DNA of 64,000 bases from JAFMKE01 sp037624485 (GTDB lineage: Bacteria > Bacteroidota > Bacteroidia > Chitinophagales > UBA8649), in NCBI GenBank assembly GCA_037624485.1, contig JASJJC010000001.1, positions 19,884 through 83,883 of the forward strand. The letters run 5' to 3'. Each line of letters starts with the position of its first letter. Positions within the stretch are counted from its first letter, which is position 1. A program made the translations under genes and the position numbers. Under the pieces are notes generated by a model. The model was given only the letters and a program-made list of their open reading frames with translations. It ran no database searches and was not told where the DNA came from. This document shows, piece after piece, positions 62,119 through 64,000 of this stretch.

Positions 62119-62148
62119 AAAAAAAAAGGAACACCTAAGTGTTCCTTT
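62119..62148 (-). terminator. Strong terminator of the secreted-protein gene
   Basis: AAAGGAACAC (62125-62134) and GTGTTCCTTT (62139-62148) form a perfect 10-bp stem with a CTAA loop. The preceding A9 on the plus strand is T9 downstream on the minus strand. It lies 26 bases after the stop of the gene at 62174. Confidence 0.85.
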
Positions 62149-62173
62149 CTATCTTTAATTATATTTTAATCTA

Positions 62174-62692
62174 TTATTCTAATAAATCAAATCCATTTGT
62201 ATTACCATCATCTAAAGACTTAAATAGATTAATAAAGTAATTCTTCATCGACTCATCTAGATCCCTGAAAGTATATGATTCAAAATTTCTACCATTGGTA
62301 ACTCTAATCGAACTAACAGGTTGATTACTTATTAATTCTATATCCGAAATATTTGGTCTAATCCAAACATCACCTTCACAATTAAATTTATTCCATTGGG
62401 TCTTATTAATCTTCTCACCATTTTCGAAAATGATAATTACATTTGTCTCTTCAACACAACCTAAACCATAAACTCCTAATGATATATTAGTCACTTCAAA
62501 TTGACCCTCTATCTTAGATGTATTTAACCCCCAAAGAACTCCTTCACTTTCCGAATCCCCATTATAGGTTACTTCCTTCCCATCAACTATAACATATTCC
62601 GTATCTTCAAATTCATCAACCATCTTTACGAATTTTTGTCCGTAAGAATTTAGACTTAAAAATAAAACACCTAATAACAAACTTTTTTTCAT
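62174..62692 (-). CDS. Secreted protein of unknown function, cargo gene of the element
   Basis: 172 residues from ATG 62692, which gives a clear signal peptide (MKKSLLLGVLFLSLNSYGQ) and a sharp change to mature sequence. It has beta-rich segments (KFVKMVDEFEDTEYVIVDG, EGQFEVTNISLGVYGLGCVE) and two Cys (GLGC and KFNCEGD) that may form a disulfide. The C-terminus is helical (SMKNYFINLFKSL). It has its own promoter match (62714-62721) and two terminators, so it is an independent unit. Its base composition is less extreme than that of its neighbours. No family is recognised. Confidence 0.75.
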   Translation of the reverse strand: MKKSLLLGVLFLSLNSYGQKFVKMVDEFEDTEYVIVDGKEVTYNGDSESEGVLWGLNTSKIEGQFEVTNISLGVYGLGCVEETNVIIIFENGEKINKTQWNKFNCEGDVWIRPNISDIELISNQPVSSIRVTNGRNFESYTFRDLDESMKNYFINLFKSLDDGNTNGFDLLE

Positions 62693-62713
62693 TGATTTTA
62701 ATTTAATTAGAAT

Positions 62714-62721
62714 CAAATATA
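62714..62721 (-). promoter_or_regulatory. -7 element of the secreted-protein gene
   Basis: The minus strand reads TATATTTG, matching TAnnTTTG, 21 bases before ATG 62692. This is the clearest host-type promoter in the element. Confidence 0.5.
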
Positions 62722-62736
62722 ATAAAAATAATTATA

Positions 62737-63423
62737 CTATGATAATCTTAAAACCCCATTCATAAAAACACTTCTAACACTACTACCGTACCAAATATTT
62801 CCGTTTTTACTCTTAATACCTTTTCTATTTAAATATTTACTAATTCTAAAATAACTCCATTCATTGTCTCTTAAAAAATTTATTTCTTTTAAAACTTTAT
62901 ATTCATCTTCATCTATTAATAACTTATCACCAATTCTTTTCCAACCAAAACATATCTTTCCCGTATAAACCTCTTTTTTACTCTTCTTAAATTGTTTAAC
63001 ATCCTTAATTCTTTCACTTAAAATATCAACTTCAAATTCATTCACACTCCCTAATATATTCATCATCAATTTTCCCATTACTCCCTTATTTCCAAAATTC
63101 TCTTTGATACTTAAAAATTCAATATTCTTTCTCTCCAACTCATTTACCCAACTTATTACATCAACCAATTTTCTACCCAATCTACTCAAACTATAAACCA
63201 ACACAACATCAATTTTTGATTCATCAATTTGTTTCATCATTTTATTTAATCCATCCCTACTTTTCTTTAATCCACTAACACCCTCATCCTTAAAAATACC
63301 AACCAGTTCATAATCATAATCCTGACAATATTTTTTTATAAACTTAATTTGATTTCTTATAGAATTATCCTTTTCTACTTGATTTTCACTACTTACTCTA
63401 ACATATCCTATAACTCTATTCAT
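62737..63423 (-). CDS. Small serine recombinase, resolvase/invertase type
   Basis: 228 residues from ATG 63423; eight further in-frame codons upstream add no conserved sequence. The catalytic domain has GYVRVSSENQ with Ser11 as nucleophile, KDEGVSGLKKSRDGLNKM, VYSLSRLGR, and the helix E region NEFEVDILSERIKD. The C-terminal helix-turn-helix (SYFRISKYLNRKGIKS through WYGSSVRSVF) resembles the start of a Recombinase domain, but the protein stops where NPxYxG would come and has no zinc ribbon. It may resolve, invert or help excise DNA. A 9-bp inverted repeat is right before its start. Confidence 0.88.
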   Translation of the reverse strand: MNRVIGYVRVSSENQVEKDNSIRNQIKFIKKYCQDYDYELVGIFKDEGVSGLKKSRDGLNKMMKQIDESKIDVVLVYSLSRLGRKLVDVISWVNELERKNIEFLSIKENFGNKGVMGKLMMNILGSVNEFEVDILSERIKDVKQFKKSKKEVYTGKICFGWKRIGDKLLIDEDEYKVLKEINFLRDNEWSYFRISKYLNRKGIKSKNGNIWYGSSVRSVFMNGVLRLS

Positions 63424-63435
63424 AATATTAAATTT

Positions 63436-63465
63436 TTTATACCACAACCTCCATTATGGTATAAA
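63436..63465. repeat. Inverted repeat TTTATACCA / TGGTATAAA before the small recombinase
   Basis: Perfect 9-base arms at 63436-63444 and 63457-63465 with a 12-base centre, 30 bases overall, 13 bases upstream of the recombinase ATG. The overall length fits a dimeric serine recombinase site (such sites are about 26-30 bases with inverted half-sites), so this could be a recombination site or an autoregulatory operator. It could also fold as a hairpin in the leader. Confidence 0.55.
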
Positions 63466-63566
63466 CATAATATTCATCTTACCCATCTCCACAAAAAAAA
63501 ATAGATACAATAACTTAATATCATATCTATTCTAATTAATTTTTTTAATTCTAATTTATCTATTCA

Positions 63567-63686
63567 TCATTTTTCTTTCTCACTATTTATCCTTTTTAAT
63601 TCAACAACTATATCTTCTAAAACTCCACTTATTTTAGGAATATAATTTATTAATATTTCGTAAAACATCTTTTCGTATTGTGTCAT
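63567..63686 (-). CDS. Very small protein (39 residues), unknown
   Basis: An open frame from ATG 63686 to TGA 63567, 39 codons: MTQYEKMFYEILINYIPKI and then SGVLEDIVVELKRINSEKEK. It is helical and amphipathic with protein-like composition, in the same direction as and between the flanking genes, 48 bases after the membrane protein gene. Small size limits certainty. Confidence 0.4.
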   Translation of the reverse strand: MTQYEKMFYEILINYIPKISGVLEDIVVELKRINSEKEK

Positions 63687-63734
63687 AGTTTTGATTTTTT
63701 AGTATTAATTATATTCTAAAACTACAAACACGTT

Positions 63735-64000
63735 TTACCCTAACCAATCAAATAAAAACATCATAATTAGAAGATATGGTAAAAATGGTAGTAAAAATCC
63801 AATAACCAAACTTAAACCCCTATAAATAAATTCAAAAATATCTTTATTGTTTTTATAAAATAGTTTTTTTGTTTCAAAAAAAATATCAAAAAACTCATCT
63901 TCATATTCAAGTAGTTTCATATAAAGAGTCACAAAACAAATCATAAATATAATTCCCAATATTATTTCTAATATTCTACCCAAAAGTTCTCCAACTATTT
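63735..64000 (-). CDS. Small membrane protein, probably continuing beyond the right edge
   Basis: At least 82 residues from a TTG at 63983, but the same frame stays open to the window edge (IVGELLGRIL reads on before it), so the true start may be outside. Two hydrophobic segments (residues about 4-22, ILEIILGIIFMICFVTLYM, and about 55-78, GLSLVIGFLLPFLPYLLIMM) flank a charged loop. The frame ends DWLG. The function is unknown; small two-helix proteins are common in mobile elements. Confidence 0.5.
   Translation of the reverse strand, partial: IVGELLGRILEIILGIIFMICFVTLYMKLLEYEDEFFDIFFETKKLFYKNNKDIFEFIYRGLSLVIGFLLPFLPYLLIMMFLFDWLG

Larger units (their letters stand above)
58292..64000. mobile_element. 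Left part of a serine-recombinase integrative element inserted at glmS 3' end
   Basis: Composition changes at the glmS stop: hand-counted lines here are about 22-25 percent GC, against about 37-52 percent in lines before it. Gene content changes to two serine recombinases, a helix-turn-helix excisionase-like protein and several small unknown proteins. The large recombinase lies at the very edge and its reading frame crosses the junction, as for integrases encoded next to their own attachment site. There is no phage structural, conjugation or replication gene in view, and the right end lies beyond the window, so the class (island, mobilizable element, prophage) is open. Confidence 0.8.

Noticed and set aside
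58204..64000. Tn7-type transposon at glmS
   Set aside because: No tnsA-E-like gene or Tn7 end repeats in the visible part; the edge gene is a serine recombinase.

Overview
The window is chromosomal DNA of a member of the Bacteroidota, most likely a flavobacterium-like marine or freshwater lineage, carrying the left end of a foreign integrated element. The evidence is the gene content: type IX secretion and gliding-type proteins (PorT, PorP/SprF), a Bat (aerotolerance) operon, lipoprotein families typical of the phylum (DUF4270, DUF4292 and DUF4837 types), a eukaryal/archaeal-type short prolyl-tRNA synthetase and a menaquinone-type methyltransferase. Many starts have the Bacteroidota promoter hexamer TAnnTTTG a short way upstream and no clear Shine-Dalgarno sequence. 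No rRNA, tRNA, CRISPR array or insertion sequence was seen.

Positions 1-58291 are ordinary core genome, densely packed and about 37-40 percent GC. In order: an outer-membrane protein running off the left edge with coaX, a degenerate CapA-like protein and a TIP30-like reductase (1-3458, minus); a TauE/SafE permease, an alpha/beta hydrolase, parC, bcp, a Nif3-like and a zinc-ribbon protein (3506-10526); proS and a partner of unknown function; a block of exported proteins leading into murB (12925-18350); a three-gene nucleotide-sugar cluster (18352-21169, minus); menG-porT-phosphopantetheinyl transferase (21287-23312); an MbnP/MbnH-like metal-modification pair (23409-25198); a UvrD-type helicase fused to an iron-sulfur PD-(D/E)XK nuclease; rnhB; an envelope block of flippase, nucleotidyltransferase, TPR protein, DUF4292 lipoprotein, EnvC-like protein, tatA, gatA and DUF4837 lipoprotein (29286-38418); porP; the batB-C-D-E operon; a MetH N-terminal half divergent from metF; recO; a polysaccharide-linked oxidoreductase, lipoprotein and sugar transferase; exported beta-helix and ComF proteins; and an operon of half glycogen synthase, DUF4270 lipoprotein and glmS (54376-58291).

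Exactly at the glmS stop codon the composition changes. From 58292 to the right edge the DNA is about 22-25 percent GC in the lines counted and its plus strand is extremely poor in G. This is the left end of an integrative element. It carries a large serine recombinase whose reading frame crosses the junction and takes its last 27 residues from the antisense strand of glmS, a second small serine recombinase with a resolvase-like palindrome at its start, a four-gene operon that includes an excisionase-like helix-turn-helix protein, a ribbon-helix-helix-like small protein, a compositionally different gene for a secreted protein with strong terminators, and small proteins including a membrane protein that leaves the window. 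The right attachment site is not in view, so the size and main cargo of the element are unknown.

The most interesting items are the glmS-targeting serine-recombinase element with its chimeric integrase C-terminus and strand-wide base skew, the MbnP/MbnH-like pair in which the oxidase gene seems to start at ATT, and several proteins that keep an enzyme fold but have lost catalytic residues (CapA-like, EnvC-like, half glycogen synthase).
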